A stretch of 64,000 bases of DNA, taken from positions 141,357-205,356 of the forward strand of contig NZ_JAAGVY010000003.1 of assembly GCF_010686655.1 (NCBI RefSeq). The letters are read 5' to 3'. The notes below the pieces were generated by a model that was not told the DNA's origin, did not search any database, and worked only from the letters and a program-made list of their open reading frames with translations. Each line of letters opens with the position of its first letter. Positions within the stretch are counted from its first letter, which is position 1. Made by a program: the position numbers and the translations under genes. The stretch is from Cryomorpha ignava. GTDB lineage: Bacteria; Bacteroidota; Bacteroidia; Flavobacteriales_D; Cryomorphaceae. This document shows positions 36,075 to 44,754 of the stretch, piece after piece.

Positions 36075-37010
36075 TTGAACGTATCAAGCGACGTTTCAAA
36101 ATTTTCGGAAGCAGACGCAAACCTTTTTGCCAATGCCAGTTGGGCTGCCATGTATGGTGAAGGCATAATGCCAATAGCCATTGGCAACGATGCTGAAACA
36201 AAAGCCATTCTCAATTTATTTGTCTATAAAAAAATCGGCAAATCTGTTTTAATTAATCCTCCTTTTTCGCCTAATTGCGGGTTGAGTATTGCTCAAAATT
36301 CATCAAAACGTTTTACTGTCAATTCTGATATTAAGCGAGTTATGCGCACACTTACCGAATATCTCAACAGCAATTTTGCAAATGCGTATATCGACATTGC
36401 ATTTCCACCTGAAGTAAAAGATATTCAGCCGTTTTTGCAAGCGGGTTTTAAACCGGAAATAGCCTATACATACCAGTTAAATCTATCTCCAAGCGATAAA
36501 GAAATCCTATCAGCCTTTTCATCAGAACGTCGCAAAAATGTGCGCGATGCCGAAAAAAACAATCTTCAGGCAGTGCTAAATTCCAATCCCGACGAAGTGG
36601 TAGCCTTGGTGAGCGATACGCTGCAACGGTCTGGATTAAAGTACGATTGTGAGGTGTTGCGCAGAATGATAAATACAGATTGGACTTTTACTATTTCAAT
36701 TCGCGATGCATCGCAACTGCTAGCTACAGCTGTAATTGCTTATAACAATAATTGCGCTTATTACATTGCAGGTGGTTCTATAAAAAACTTAAGCAATAAT
36801 GGGGCAGGAGCATCGGCTTTGTGGGAAGCTATTAAAGAATCTAAAAAATTAAATATTCCCAAGTTTGATTTTTGCGGTTCGTCAGTGCCCGCAATTGAAA
36901 GTTTTTTTCGCGGATTTGGTGGTGAGTTAACCCCATTTTTTCGTGTTAAGAATAACTTTATGTTCTTTGATTTGCTGAAATCATCCAAAGAAAAAATCGC
37001 TTCGCATTGA
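36075..37010 (+). CDS. FemAB-like/GNAT-fold acyltransferase
   Basis: 311 residues from a TTG start; the first ATG in frame is at 36150. The sequence looks like two GNAT-type halves: IDIAFPPEVKDIQPFLQAGFKP and YQLNLSPSDKEILSAFSSERRKNVRDAEKN, then AGGSIKNLSNNGAGASALWEAIKESKKLN and FDFCGSS. It resembles the FemAB/BioF2-like families that add amino acids to peptidoglycan or lipid II, or acylate sugars. In a polysaccharide cluster an N-acylation of an amino sugar is plausible. The substrate is a guess. Confidence 0.75.
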   Translation: MNVSSDVSKFSEADANLFANASWAAMYGEGIMPIAIGNDAETKAILNLFVYKKIGKSVLINPPFSPNCGLSIAQNSSKRFTVNSDIKRVMRTLTEYLNSNFANAYIDIAFPPEVKDIQPFLQAGFKPEIAYTYQLNLSPSDKEILSAFSSERRKNVRDAEKNNLQAVLNSNPDEVVALVSDTLQRSGLKYDCEVLRRMINTDWTFTISIRDASQLLATAVIAYNNNCAYYIAGGSIKNLSNNGAGASALWEAIKESKKLNIPKFDFCGSSVPAIESFFRGFGGELTPFFRVKNNFMFFDLLKSSKEKIASH

Positions 37011-38269
37011 ATTTAATCCATAAAATAGAATGGTCAAATTGGAGAGAATTCGCTTTTCCGTCATCAGTGGTCTTGCTGGCATTCTTTATTCCCTTAATCA
37101 AATATGGAATTCAAATTCCGATTTTGCTTTTCATTTTATCCTGGTTTTTTTATCCAAAAGTTCCATTTAAAAAGGTGTGGTGGCCTTTTTTGGTTTTTGG
37201 CGGATTCTATATTTTTCATCTCATTGGCATGTTTTATACCGAGCATGTAAATTTGGGAATAAACGATCTTACAGAAAAATTGAGCTTGCTGCTCTTTCCG
37301 TTTTTCTTTGCTACGGCCAAGCCCATGAATAAAAAGTTTAAGCGATATGCCATAATTACATTTGCCATTGGTCTTGCTTTTTCTGTCGTTCTTTCATTTA
37401 TTATTTCAGGATTTTCCTATGCTAACAGTGGTAATATTCGGGATTTTTATATGTCAGAATTCTCACCGATTTTTCACCCTTCTTATATTGCCATGTTTAT
37501 AAATATGGCAATTGCCATTCTTTTAACGGTTATTACCACACTAAAATTCAGTAAAATACAACTCGTTTTGCTTTGGGTTTTAATTTTCTTTCTATCGCTT
37601 GCATTGGTTTTTCCTACCAGTAAAATGGGGTTTATTATTTTTGTCTTTCTCATAGGTTACTTTTTATTTAAATGGGCTACACAAAAGGTTTTTTTCAAAT
37701 TGAATTCGCTATTACTTTTGCTGGTGGGTATTACAACTTTGGTATTTATTAAATTTAATCCTGTGGCTCAAAGTCGGGTTAATAGTGCTGTAGAGTTTGC
37801 TGATGGAGAAATGAAACCGAATGAAAGCCATCAAATGGAGAGCAACGCCGCACGTATTTATGCATGGAAAGCAACGCTTAACGAAATTAAAAAACATCCT
37901 TTCGGCGTAGGAACAGGCGATATAAATACCGTTTTAGAAAACCACTTTCGTGAAAACGGACTTGAAGAGCTGGCAGACAAAGGCCTCAATCCGCACAATC
38001 AGTATTTACAATCAGCAATGGCAATTGGAATTCCGGCTCTACTTTGGTTTCTTTTTTCATTGCTTTACCCTTTCGGGAAAATAATAAGAACTAAAGATTG
38101 GCTATACGCCTTCTTTTTGTGCAGTTTAGCACTAAATCTTTTGGTAGAGTCCATGCTCGAGAAGCAGAGCGGAATCGTTTTCTTTTCTTTTTTTAATGCG
38201 CTCTTTTTCTTTAGCGCTAGTTTAATTTCAAAAAATACAGATAATTCAAAAATGAATTTTGAGAAATGA
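37007..38269 (+). CDS. O-antigen ligase/polymerase family (Wzy/WaaL-like)
   Basis: 420 residues with about 10-12 membrane spans. The start TTG overlaps the previous stop (TTGA). The large external loop near residues 255-345 ends with NPHNQYLQSAMAIGIPALLW, the conserved His-containing motif of the Wzy_C/WaaL family. It would polymerise or ligate the exported glycan units. Which of the two cannot be told from sequence alone. Confidence 0.88.
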   Translation: MNLIHKIEWSNWREFAFPSSVVLLAFFIPLIKYGIQIPILLFILSWFFYPKVPFKKVWWPFLVFGGFYIFHLIGMFYTEHVNLGINDLTEKLSLLLFPFFFATAKPMNKKFKRYAIITFAIGLAFSVVLSFIISGFSYANSGNIRDFYMSEFSPIFHPSYIAMFINMAIAILLTVITTLKFSKIQLVLLWVLIFFLSLALVFPTSKMGFIIFVFLIGYFLFKWATQKVFFKLNSLLLLLVGITTLVFIKFNPVAQSRVNSAVEFADGEMKPNESHQMESNAARIYAWKATLNEIKKHPFGVGTGDINTVLENHFRENGLEELADKGLNPHNQYLQSAMAIGIPALLWFLFSLLYPFGKIIRTKDWLYAFFLCSLALNLLVESMLEKQSGIVFFSFFNALFFFSASLISKNTDNSKMNFEK

Positions 38270-39345
38270 AAATCCTAACTATTGTTGGCGCGAGACCCCA
38301 ATTTGTTAAAGCAGCTGTTTTTAGCCGCGAAGTGGCTAATCATGCTGATATCGAAGAAGTAATTGTTCATACCGGTCAGCACTTTGATGCGAATATGAGC
38401 GCTGTTTTCTTTGACGATATGAGTATTCCGAAGCCAAAATATAATCTCAATATCAATAGTTTAGGTCATGGCGCAATGACCGGCAAAATGCTGGAAGGGA
38501 TTGAGGAGCTGATCTTAAAAGAAAAACCCGATCTGCTGCTGGTTTATGGCGATACCAATTCAACTCTGGCAGGTGCACTTGCGGCTCGAAAACTTCATGT
38601 GAAGGTTGGCCACGTAGAAGCCGGCCTTAGAAGTTTTAATATGGAAATGCCTGAAGAAGTAAATAGAATTCTAACGGATAGGATTTCAGATGTACTTTTT
38701 TGCCCAACAGATTCAGCGATAGCTAATTTAAAAACGGAAGGATATGATAATTTTGATATTTCTGTGGTGAAATCAGGTGATGTAATGCAAGATGCAGCTT
38801 TGTTTTACGCCCAGTTTTCTGCCGAGAAATCGAAGATGGCTGAGGTAATGCCTAAAGGTGATTTTGTACTCTGTACCCTACACCGCGCCGAAAATACTGA
38901 CGATGAAGACAGGCTGAGTGAAATTGTAAACGGACTCAATACCATTCACGAATCTATGCCAATTGTGCTGCCGCTACATCCGCGAACCAAAAAGCTTCTC
39001 GAAAAATTTGGCCTAAAACTAAATGTGCAAATAATCGATCCTGTGGGCTATTTTGACATGATAGAACTGCTCAAAAACTGCAAATTGGTGATGACAGATA
39101 GCGGAGGATTGCAGAAGGAAGCTTTTTTCTTCAAGAAAAACTGTGTTACCATGCGCGATCAAACAGAATGGGTTGAGTTGATAGACCACGGTTTTAATAC
39201 ACTCGCTTCCGCGAAAGCGAACGACATAGTAGAAAAACACAGAATAATGAGCCGGAAACAGAATGATTTCAATATAGATTTATATGGCGGGGGCAATGCT
39301 GCAACCAATATTCTAAAAGAAATAAGACGAATTTTTTCAATGTAA
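38266..39345 (+). CDS. wecB: UDP-N-acetylglucosamine 2-epimerase (non-hydrolysing)
   Basis: 359 residues. It interconverts UDP-GlcNAc and UDP-ManNAc. Motifs: GARPQFVKAAVFSREV at the N-terminus, EVIVHTGQHFDANMS, GHVEAGLRSFNMEMPEEVNR, CTLHRAENTD and TDSGGLQKEAFF. It overlaps the previous gene by 4 bp. The minus-strand copy of the CGCTTTCGCG word (39210-39219) lies near its 3' end. Confidence 0.94.
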   Translation: MKILTIVGARPQFVKAAVFSREVANHADIEEVIVHTGQHFDANMSAVFFDDMSIPKPKYNLNINSLGHGAMTGKMLEGIEELILKEKPDLLLVYGDTNSTLAGALAARKLHVKVGHVEAGLRSFNMEMPEEVNRILTDRISDVLFCPTDSAIANLKTEGYDNFDISVVKSGDVMQDAALFYAQFSAEKSKMAEVMPKGDFVLCTLHRAENTDDEDRLSEIVNGLNTIHESMPIVLPLHPRTKKLLEKFGLKLNVQIIDPVGYFDMIELLKNCKLVMTDSGGLQKEAFFFKKNCVTMRDQTEWVELIDHGFNTLASAKANDIVEKHRIMSRKQNDFNIDLYGGGNAATNILKEIRRIFSM

Positions 39346-39375
39346 AGTCCGGCGAAGTTCTCACTTTGGTTTTCT

Positions 39376-39383
39376 TAACTTTG
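39376..39383 (+). promoter_or_regulatory. Candidate -7 element within the polysaccharide cluster
   Basis: TAACTTTG fits TAnnTTTG, 20 bp before the aminotransferase ATG at 39404. No clear -33 element. If used, it gives the last two genes of the cluster their own promoter. Confidence 0.35.
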
Positions 39384-39403
39384 GCATAAATTAAAATGAA
39401 TTA

Positions 39404-40648
39404 ATGATTCCATTTTCACCACCTCGTATTGATCAGGCTATTATAGATGCAGTAACAGATACGCTGCTTTCCGGATGGATTACAACCGGGCCGAAAACCA
39501 AAAAGTTTGAGAAAGACATTACTGCTTATACAGATGCCAAAATTACTGCCTGTTTTAATTCGGCAACTGCAGGTATGGAGCTCATGTTGAGGTGGTATGG
39601 AATAGGTATTGGCGATGAAGTCATTTTGCCCGCTTATACCTATTGCGCTACAGCAAATGTGGTGTTGCATTGCGGTGCCACACCTGTAATGGTCGATACG
39701 TTGCCTGATGGCTTTAACCTCGATCCCCAAAAAGTACGGCAAGCTGTATCGGAGCGCACAAAAGCGATTGTACCGGTAGATATTGCCGGAACTCCATGCG
39801 ATTACGACGGATTGTGGGCAATACTTAACGACGCAAAAGTGAAAGCACTTTTTCATCCCAAAACTGAAGCACAACAAAAACTGGGGCGCATACTCCTTAT
39901 GGCAGATTCGGCACACGGGTTTGGCGCCAGATACAAAGGAAAAATGCTGGGGTCGATTGCCGATGTTACCGCATTTTCGTTTCACGCAGTTAAAAATCTC
40001 ACTACAGCCGAGGGTGGAGCGGTTTGCTTAAACCTTCCGGAAAATTTTGATCACGACGAAATTTATAAAACCCTCACCATTATGAGCTTGCACGGTCAGA
40101 GTAAAGATGCCCTCGCCAAAACTCAAAAAGGTGCCTGGCGATATGATGTACTTTTTCCGGGGTATAAATGCAATATGACTGATATTCAGGCGGCAATTGG
40201 CTTGGTAGAATTAGGCAGATATAATTCTGAAACCACTCCGCGCAGGCGTGAATTATGCGCTTTGTATCAGCGGGGCCTGGAGAAGTTTGATTGGGCTATT
40301 TTACCCGAATTTTCTTTTGATGACGATACGGAAAGCTCGTATCATCTATATCAATTGCGCATTGCAGGAGCCACGGAAAGCCAGCGAGATGCGATTATTC
40401 AAAAAATTGCAGATAGCGATATTGCGGTTAATGTGCACTTTTTGCCATTGCCCATGCTTACTGCTTACCGTAATTTGGGCTATATGATGAGCGACTATCC
40501 CAATGCCCAAAAGCAATACGAAAATGAAATCAGCCTGCCCCTTTTCTACAATCTAAAAGATGTGGAAGTGGTAGAAGTGGTTAATGCGGTGAGCAATGCA
40601 GTAGCCGAAGTATTAAAACTTGAACATGCTCAGAAGCCTCTTCGATAA
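39404..40648 (+). CDS. DegT/DnrJ/EryC1/StrS-family aminotransferase
   Basis: 414 residues. Motifs: GPKTKKFEKDITAYTDAK, GDEVILPAYTYCATANVVLHCGATPV, LLMADSAHGFGARY and FSFHAVKNLTTAEGG with the Schiff-base Lys. This is a second sugar aminotransferase in the cluster, longer than the one at 33572 and closer to the ArnB/WecE type. It makes an amino sugar nucleotide. Its 3' end overlaps the start of the sugar transferase gene. Confidence 0.93.
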   Translation: MIPFSPPRIDQAIIDAVTDTLLSGWITTGPKTKKFEKDITAYTDAKITACFNSATAGMELMLRWYGIGIGDEVILPAYTYCATANVVLHCGATPVMVDTLPDGFNLDPQKVRQAVSERTKAIVPVDIAGTPCDYDGLWAILNDAKVKALFHPKTEAQQKLGRILLMADSAHGFGARYKGKMLGSIADVTAFSFHAVKNLTTAEGGAVCLNLPENFDHDEIYKTLTIMSLHGQSKDALAKTQKGAWRYDVLFPGYKCNMTDIQAAIGLVELGRYNSETTPRRRELCALYQRGLEKFDWAILPEFSFDDDTESSYHLYQLRIAGATESQRDAIIQKIADSDIAVNVHFLPLPMLTAYRNLGYMMSDYPNAQKQYENEISLPLFYNLKDVEVVEVVNAVSNAVAEVLKLEHAQKPLR

Positions 40649-41222
40649 AATAGCTGCATTGCTTGGCTTGCTCGTATTGAGTCCGTTTTTAATAATCATC
40701 GCGCTTGCTATTTCAATCGATTCTCGTGGCGGAGTATTCTTTGTGCAAACCAGAGTGGGTAAAGATTTCAAACCTTTTGGTCTTTTCAAGTTTCGTACCA
40801 TGCGTCCATTTGCCGAAAAGGAAGGAAAACTTACTATCGGCAATAACGATCCGCGCATTACAACGGTTGGCGCAATTTTACGGAAGGTTAAACTCGACGA
40901 ATTGCCACAGCTTTTTAATGTGCTAAATGGCACCATGAATCTTGTTGGCCCCCGACCGGAAGTACTTGAATACGTGGAGCACTACAGCGAAGAACAGCGG
41001 AAAGTATTAACGGTTAAGCCTGGAATAACAGATTATGCTTCTCTGTTGTATTTTAATGAAAATGAAATGCTTGCCCAAAGCGAAAATCCCAAAGAAACTT
41101 ATTTGAACGTGATAATGCCCGCCAAGCTAAAGCTCAATTTGGAGTATATTGAAAAGAGAAGTTTCAGTGAAGATTTGAAGATTATTTTTAGGACTGTAAT
41201 TCGGATCTTCCTGATCTGCTGA
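40626..41222 (+). CDS. Initiating sugar transferase (undecaprenyl-phosphate sugar phosphotransferase)
   Basis: 198 residues from the ATG at 40626, 23 bp inside the preceding gene; a TTG two codons earlier is also possible. One N-terminal membrane segment (LLGLLVLSPFLIIIALAI) is followed by the PglC/WbaP catalytic core: GGVFFVQTRVGKDFKPFGLFKFRTM, KLDELPQLFNVLNG and NLVGPRPEV. It transfers a sugar phosphate to undecaprenyl phosphate, the first step of glycan assembly. Length fits the small PglC-like class. Confidence 0.92.
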   Translation: MLRSLFDKIAALLGLLVLSPFLIIIALAISIDSRGGVFFVQTRVGKDFKPFGLFKFRTMRPFAEKEGKLTIGNNDPRITTVGAILRKVKLDELPQLFNVLNGTMNLVGPRPEVLEYVEHYSEEQRKVLTVKPGITDYASLLYFNENEMLAQSENPKETYLNVIMPAKLKLNLEYIEKRSFSEDLKIIFRTVIRIFLIC

Positions 41223-41288
41223 AAAACGGATTAACAAAATAGGCGGTTTGTTGCAACATTGTTGGAGCAACTATGTAAAACCAATTCA

Positions 41289-41322
41289 TTGTTTACATTT
41301 AACGAAACTTTATGTATCTTTG
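41289..41322 (+). promoter_or_regulatory. Promoter of the HigBA-like locus
   Basis: TTG (41289-41291), a 23-bp spacer and TATCTTTG (41315-41322) fit the Bacteroidota form. A short inverted repeat AATCA-N4-TGATT follows at 41324-41337, between the -7 element and the toxin ATG, and could be an antitoxin site. Confidence 0.5.
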
Positions 41323-41345
41323 AATCAGACTTGATTTGACCAATC

Positions 41346-41685
41346 ATGATAAAACGATTTGAAACAATGTTGTTGGCTGAAGCATTTGATTTCATTCAAA
41401 AACAAAACCAGAAGACTAGGAATAAGATTTTCCAAAATATTAGACGTGCCGAGCGAAGCTCTGATCCTAAATTTTTCAAAAAGCTTACAAATGATATTTG
41501 GGAGTTCCGAACTTTATTTTCGGGAATTCAATATAGGCTTTTGGCATTTTGGGACAAGGAAAATAAGGAAGAAACGCTAGTTTTTGCGACACATGGAGTT
41601 TAAGAAAACAAGCAGAGTGGACAAAAAGGAGATTGAAAAAGCTGAAAAAATTAGAGCCGATTACTTTAAAAACAAAAAGAAATGA
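41346..41685 (+). pseudogene. higB: Frameshifted HigB/Gp49-like toxin gene
   Basis: The frame from 41346 encodes 85 residues ending LAFWDKENKEETLVFATHGV and then stops at 41601. This is the RelE/HigB (phage Gp49-like) fold, missing its C-terminus. Reading one base out of frame after ATHG continues FKKTSRVDKKEIEKAEKIRAD and ends at a TGA (41683-41685). That TGA overlaps the antitoxin ATG by 4 bp (ATGA), the normal arrangement of such pairs. A single extra base near 41598 explains this. The toxin as sequenced therefore lacks ~28 residues. A sequencing error or a reversible slip is possible, but there is no long homopolymer at the spot. Confidence 0.82.
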
Positions 41686-41969
41686 AAACTTACTCATTAG
41701 ATGAAGCTGAAGACCTTTTAGTAGGAAAAAAAGGTACTAAAGAAAGAGACGAATATGAATTTGAGCTAAAACTTGAACTTATCGGCGATATAATTAAAAC
41801 TGCCAGAATAAAAAGAAACCTCACTCAAGAGCAATTAGGTGAGCTGGTGGGCGTTAAAAAAGCTCAAATATCCAGACTTGAAAATAGCACAGGAAACGTG
41901 ACTTTTGAAACTGTGATTCGGATTTTAGACGCTTTGGGTGCGAGATTAAGTCTAAATCTTCAAATGTAA
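41682..41969 (+). CDS. higA: HigA-like antitoxin, XRE family
   Basis: 95 residues. The helix-turn-helix lies near residues 45-90: IIKTARIKRNLTQEQLGELVGVKKAQISRLENSTGNVTFETVIRILDALGARL. It follows the toxin frame directly and would neutralise HigB and repress the locus. The frame is intact. The 3' end overlaps a HicB remnant on the other strand. Confidence 0.88.
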   Translation: MKTYSLDEAEDLLVGKKGTKERDEYEFELKLELIGDIIKTARIKRNLTQEQLGELVGVKKAQISRLENSTGNVTFETVIRILDALGARLSLNLQM

Positions 41970-42141
41970 TTCAAGATAGTCGTCTACAGCTTCTTTAAAC
42001 GCTGTTTTCAATTCGTTCGCGGTAGTCCCTTCAAAAAGTTACTAAGTCATTTATCCCTTCAATTTTCCCGTAGAAGACATCGTCGTCTGCAGAAAACTTA
42101 ACCGTGCCGATAAAGTTTTTGTATTTTAGTTTGTCTGGCAT
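41952..42141 (-). pseudogene. Truncated, frameshifted HicB-like antitoxin remnant
   Basis: On the minus strand the ATG at 42141 gives MPDKLKYKNFIGTVKFS, then FYGKIEGINDLVTF and a stop. Skipping one T in the run TTTTT (42037-42033) continues EGTTANELKTAFKEAVDDYLE, which completes the HicB domain. The ribbon-helix-helix that normally follows is missing; the frame runs into the 3' end of the higA-like gene and stops at 41952. No HicA toxin is seen next to it. The family is recognised from the GKIEGINDLVTFEG and FKEAVDDYLE patterns. Confidence 0.8.
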
Positions 42142-42329
42142 AAGAAGTTTTTAGATTATATCGACGATACATCTAAAAATAAAAGGGCTAAAAAAAATAT
42201 CGCTATTCCATCGAAAATTCTATGTAATGAAGGTGATTGGATGAACATCATCATGCAAAATAAAAGGCCATTATGCGTTTTACGGTTCCAGATTGGTAAA
42301 AAGAAGATTCTTATATAGTCTTCACTTTT

Positions 42330-43226
42330 TCAATTAAATTTCACAACCGCTTCGAGTAGCTTCTTCAGCTCCTCCACCTTTTCTGGATAGCCCAGCCTGT
42401 CATAAGAAAAAACCAAATTATTAATCAATCGAATAATAATTGTGCGGTTGTCGCATGCTTGATAATATTCGGGTTTTGGGTCGAGTTTAATCTGTTCTAA
42501 ATACGTCGTTATTTCACTTTTGTGCACAATAGTGCCGCTGCTAAAAGCATTGAGGTAAAAAAGCACATCAGTCCGGTCGGCTTCCGGATTCGTATGGTTC
42601 TCAATAAAATGGATAATATTATTTGGATCTACATATGCCAGCAAAAAGTGATTTGGCAAGTTTACACCGTAAACCGGAACACCCAAAGATTCGGCTATTA
42701 CCATATAGATAATGCTCAAAGAAAGCGGATTTCCTTTTTTTGATTCCAGAACGGTATTGATATACGAATTCTGGGCAGCGTGAAAATTCTTTTTATTACC
42801 TCTAAATCCATGCACATCATAAATAATGTGGTTCATTACCTTCACTTTTTCAAGGGCGGTAAGTTCGTCATTGAGTTCCAGCCACACGTCTTGCCTTACT
42901 TTCATCAGGTTGGCCTTTACCTCCGTTTCATCTAAATCAGGATACTGATAATGCGACACGAGCAGGGCGCCTTCAAAAAGGTCAAGTCCTCCATCGCGCG
43001 ACCAGCGCTCAAGCGACTTATAAACTGAATCGAACTGGATAATATGGATAATATCTTCTATGCGCTGTTGAAATTCATGACCAAAAGAATTTAGCTCCCA
43101 AATATTTTCGAGTTGCGGAATGATTGTTTCGCCGTAAGACACGATACGTTCCCTCACATGAGCGTAAACAATCTCATCCGGATCGTCAATAAGATTTATT
43201 AGCGCATCTATTTCCTTAATATCCAT
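42330..43226 (-). CDS. SirB1/transglutaminase-like protein
   Basis: 298 residues. The central Transglut_core2/SirB1 region contains FDSVYKSLERWSRDGGLDLFEGALLVSHYQYPDLD, INTVLESKKGNPLSLSIIYMVIAESLGVPVYGVNLPNHFLLAY. The usual catalytic Cys is not at the expected place in GNPLSLSIIY (Ser/Leu instead), as is common in this group, so it is probably not an active transglutaminase. Widely conserved, function unknown. Confidence 0.85.
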   Translation of the reverse strand: MDIKEIDALINLIDDPDEIVYAHVRERIVSYGETIIPQLENIWELNSFGHEFQQRIEDIIHIIQFDSVYKSLERWSRDGGLDLFEGALLVSHYQYPDLDETEVKANLMKVRQDVWLELNDELTALEKVKVMNHIIYDVHGFRGNKKNFHAAQNSYINTVLESKKGNPLSLSIIYMVIAESLGVPVYGVNLPNHFLLAYVDPNNIIHFIENHTNPEADRTDVLFYLNAFSSGTIVHKSEITTYLEQIKLDPKPEYYQACDNRTIIIRLINNLVFSYDRLGYPEKVEELKKLLEAVVKFN

Positions 43227-43328
43227 AGGTGTTGTGCAAATAGAATAAAGTTAAATTCTATTGGCTAAAAATAAATGACAGAGCTCCCGAAAATGTGGGG
43301 AACTGTTCATTTTATTATCAATGGACTG

Positions 43329-44195
43329 TTAATGGGTGGTAAATGCTTCCAGAACCTTGTCAATAAGCTGATCTATAGCAGGTTGATAATCTTTTAAAAA
43401 CTCATTGCGCAATCTGTTTGCAATCACGGCGCAAACGGTGGTGCACTCATGCCCCAGCGCAGAGCCAAGGCCAAAAAGTGCCGAACTTTCCATCTCGTAA
43501 TTCGCCATGGCCAAATCGTTATACGTAAAGTTTGACATAGCATCATTTAGGTTTTGCATTGCGAGCGGCAATCTGAGCTGACGACCTTGAGGGCCATAAA
43601 AACCACAAGCGGTAGCCGTAATACCTTGAAAAAATCCTTCCTGAAAGTAAGCACTTAGGGTAGCGCTACCGCGAATGGCGTATGGACGAAGTCCGTCGAT
43701 ATTCCAGTTTACATGTTCCATAAACTTGCGGGTCAATTCCAATTCATCTTCTTCGTACGCGCACCCGTAAAAATGCATCACGCCATCCAGACCAATCGCG
43801 TAATTACTTTGAATAAAACTTCCTACAGGAATATCGCGACTTAGTGCACCACAAGTTCCGAGTCGAATGATTTTGAGCGGATTCAGCTTGCCTTTTGCCA
43901 TCCGTGTCGTCAAGTCAATATTGCGCAAGGCGTCAAGCTCATTCATTACGATATCAATATTGTCAACCCCAATTCCTGTACTGAGTACTGTAATTCGCTC
44001 ATTTCCAATATATCCGGTATGCGTTACGAATTCGCGTTTTGAAACCTTGTGCTCAACGGAGTCAAATTTATTCGAGATTTTTGCTACTCGGCCGGGATCA
44101 CCAACCACAATTATCTTGTCAGCTATTTCTTCAGGTTGAAGCCCTAAATGATAAACGGCGCCAGCGCTGTCCAAAACCAGCTCAGACGGTGGCAT
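43329..44195 (-). CDS. Nucleoside phosphorylase (uridine phosphorylase-like)
   Basis: 288 residues from the ATG at 44195 (MPPSELVLDSAGAVYHLGLQPEE); a GTG start at 44228 would add 11 residues. PNP/UDP-family motifs: IIVVGDPGRVAKI (phosphate site), TGIGVDNIDIVMNELDAL, IRLGTCGALSRDIPVGS and NYEMESSALFGLGSALGH, where the Met-Glu pair binds ribose. It cleaves a nucleoside with phosphate to base and ribose 1-phosphate. Substrate choice (uridine or other) is not settled. Confidence 0.9.
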   Translation of the reverse strand: MPPSELVLDSAGAVYHLGLQPEEIADKIIVVGDPGRVAKISNKFDSVEHKVSKREFVTHTGYIGNERITVLSTGIGVDNIDIVMNELDALRNIDLTTRMAKGKLNPLKIIRLGTCGALSRDIPVGSFIQSNYAIGLDGVMHFYGCAYEEDELELTRKFMEHVNWNIDGLRPYAIRGSATLSAYFQEGFFQGITATACGFYGPQGRQLRLPLAMQNLNDAMSNFTYNDLAMANYEMESSALFGLGSALGHECTTVCAVIANRLRNEFLKDYQPAIDQLIDKVLEAFTTH

Positions 44196-44266
44196 GGCAC
44201 TTCGTAGGTTTATGTTACATTCTTTCACGAGGGCAAGATAGGAAAGAAAAGGTTTTTATGAGAAAT

Positions 44267-44581
44267 TTAATGCTTTTCCATTTTCCCAAAAGTCGTATCC
44301 AGTAGAGCGGTAAGCTTTGAAATAGCACCCGCAACTGATTGATCAATTGTGTTGTCAAAACTTGTTACAGCAACAGGTCTCAGGTCTGCAACCCGCGCCT
44401 CAAGCATACATCGTTTATCGTTTTCTCCAAATTTGCTCCCGTTTTCATCAGAAATATGAACTTCCAAACGGGTAATCTTGTCGCCGTATTTTTTTAATGA
44501 GTGGGTTAATCTTTCGCTTATTTTTTCCTGAAACTCTTCGCTCCCGGTAATGTTATTGTCTGTATTAAATTGAATTGTCAT
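44267..44581 (-). CDS. hpf: Ribosome hibernation factor, HPF/RaiA family (short)
   Basis: 104 residues, the short form. The fold is a single S30AE domain with VHISDENGSKFGENDKRCMLEARV in the middle and a conserved N-terminus (MTIQFNTDNNITGSEEFQEKI). Such proteins bind the 30S decoding centre in stationary phase and inactivate ribosomes. It lies 71 bp upstream of the nucleoside phosphorylase on the same strand. Confidence 0.88.
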   Translation of the reverse strand: MTIQFNTDNNITGSEEFQEKISERLTHSLKKYGDKITRLEVHISDENGSKFGENDKRCMLEARVADLRPVAVTSFDNTIDQSVAGAISKLTALLDTTFGKMEKH

Positions 44582-44754
44582 GATAATTTTGAATAAATGT
44601 AAAATGGATAAATTTCAAAGGGATGTATAAATCTTAACTCCTTAAGCTTCGTTATTAAACGTGGCCCAGTTATTTTAACCTTTGAATCATTGAAAAGTTT
44701 AGAGACAATCAAGTTCTAAAGTTTTCAAAAGAATATTTCAGGGGCTTGCCAGCA

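Noticed and set aside
39416..39985. 189-codon frame antisense to the aminotransferase gene
   Set aside because: Rich in Cys, His and Arg as expected for the shadow of a coding strand; no family.
42142..42329. HicA toxin remnant upstream of the HicB remnant
   Set aside because: Translation of the minus strand in all frames gives no HicA-like G-S-H motif or domain.
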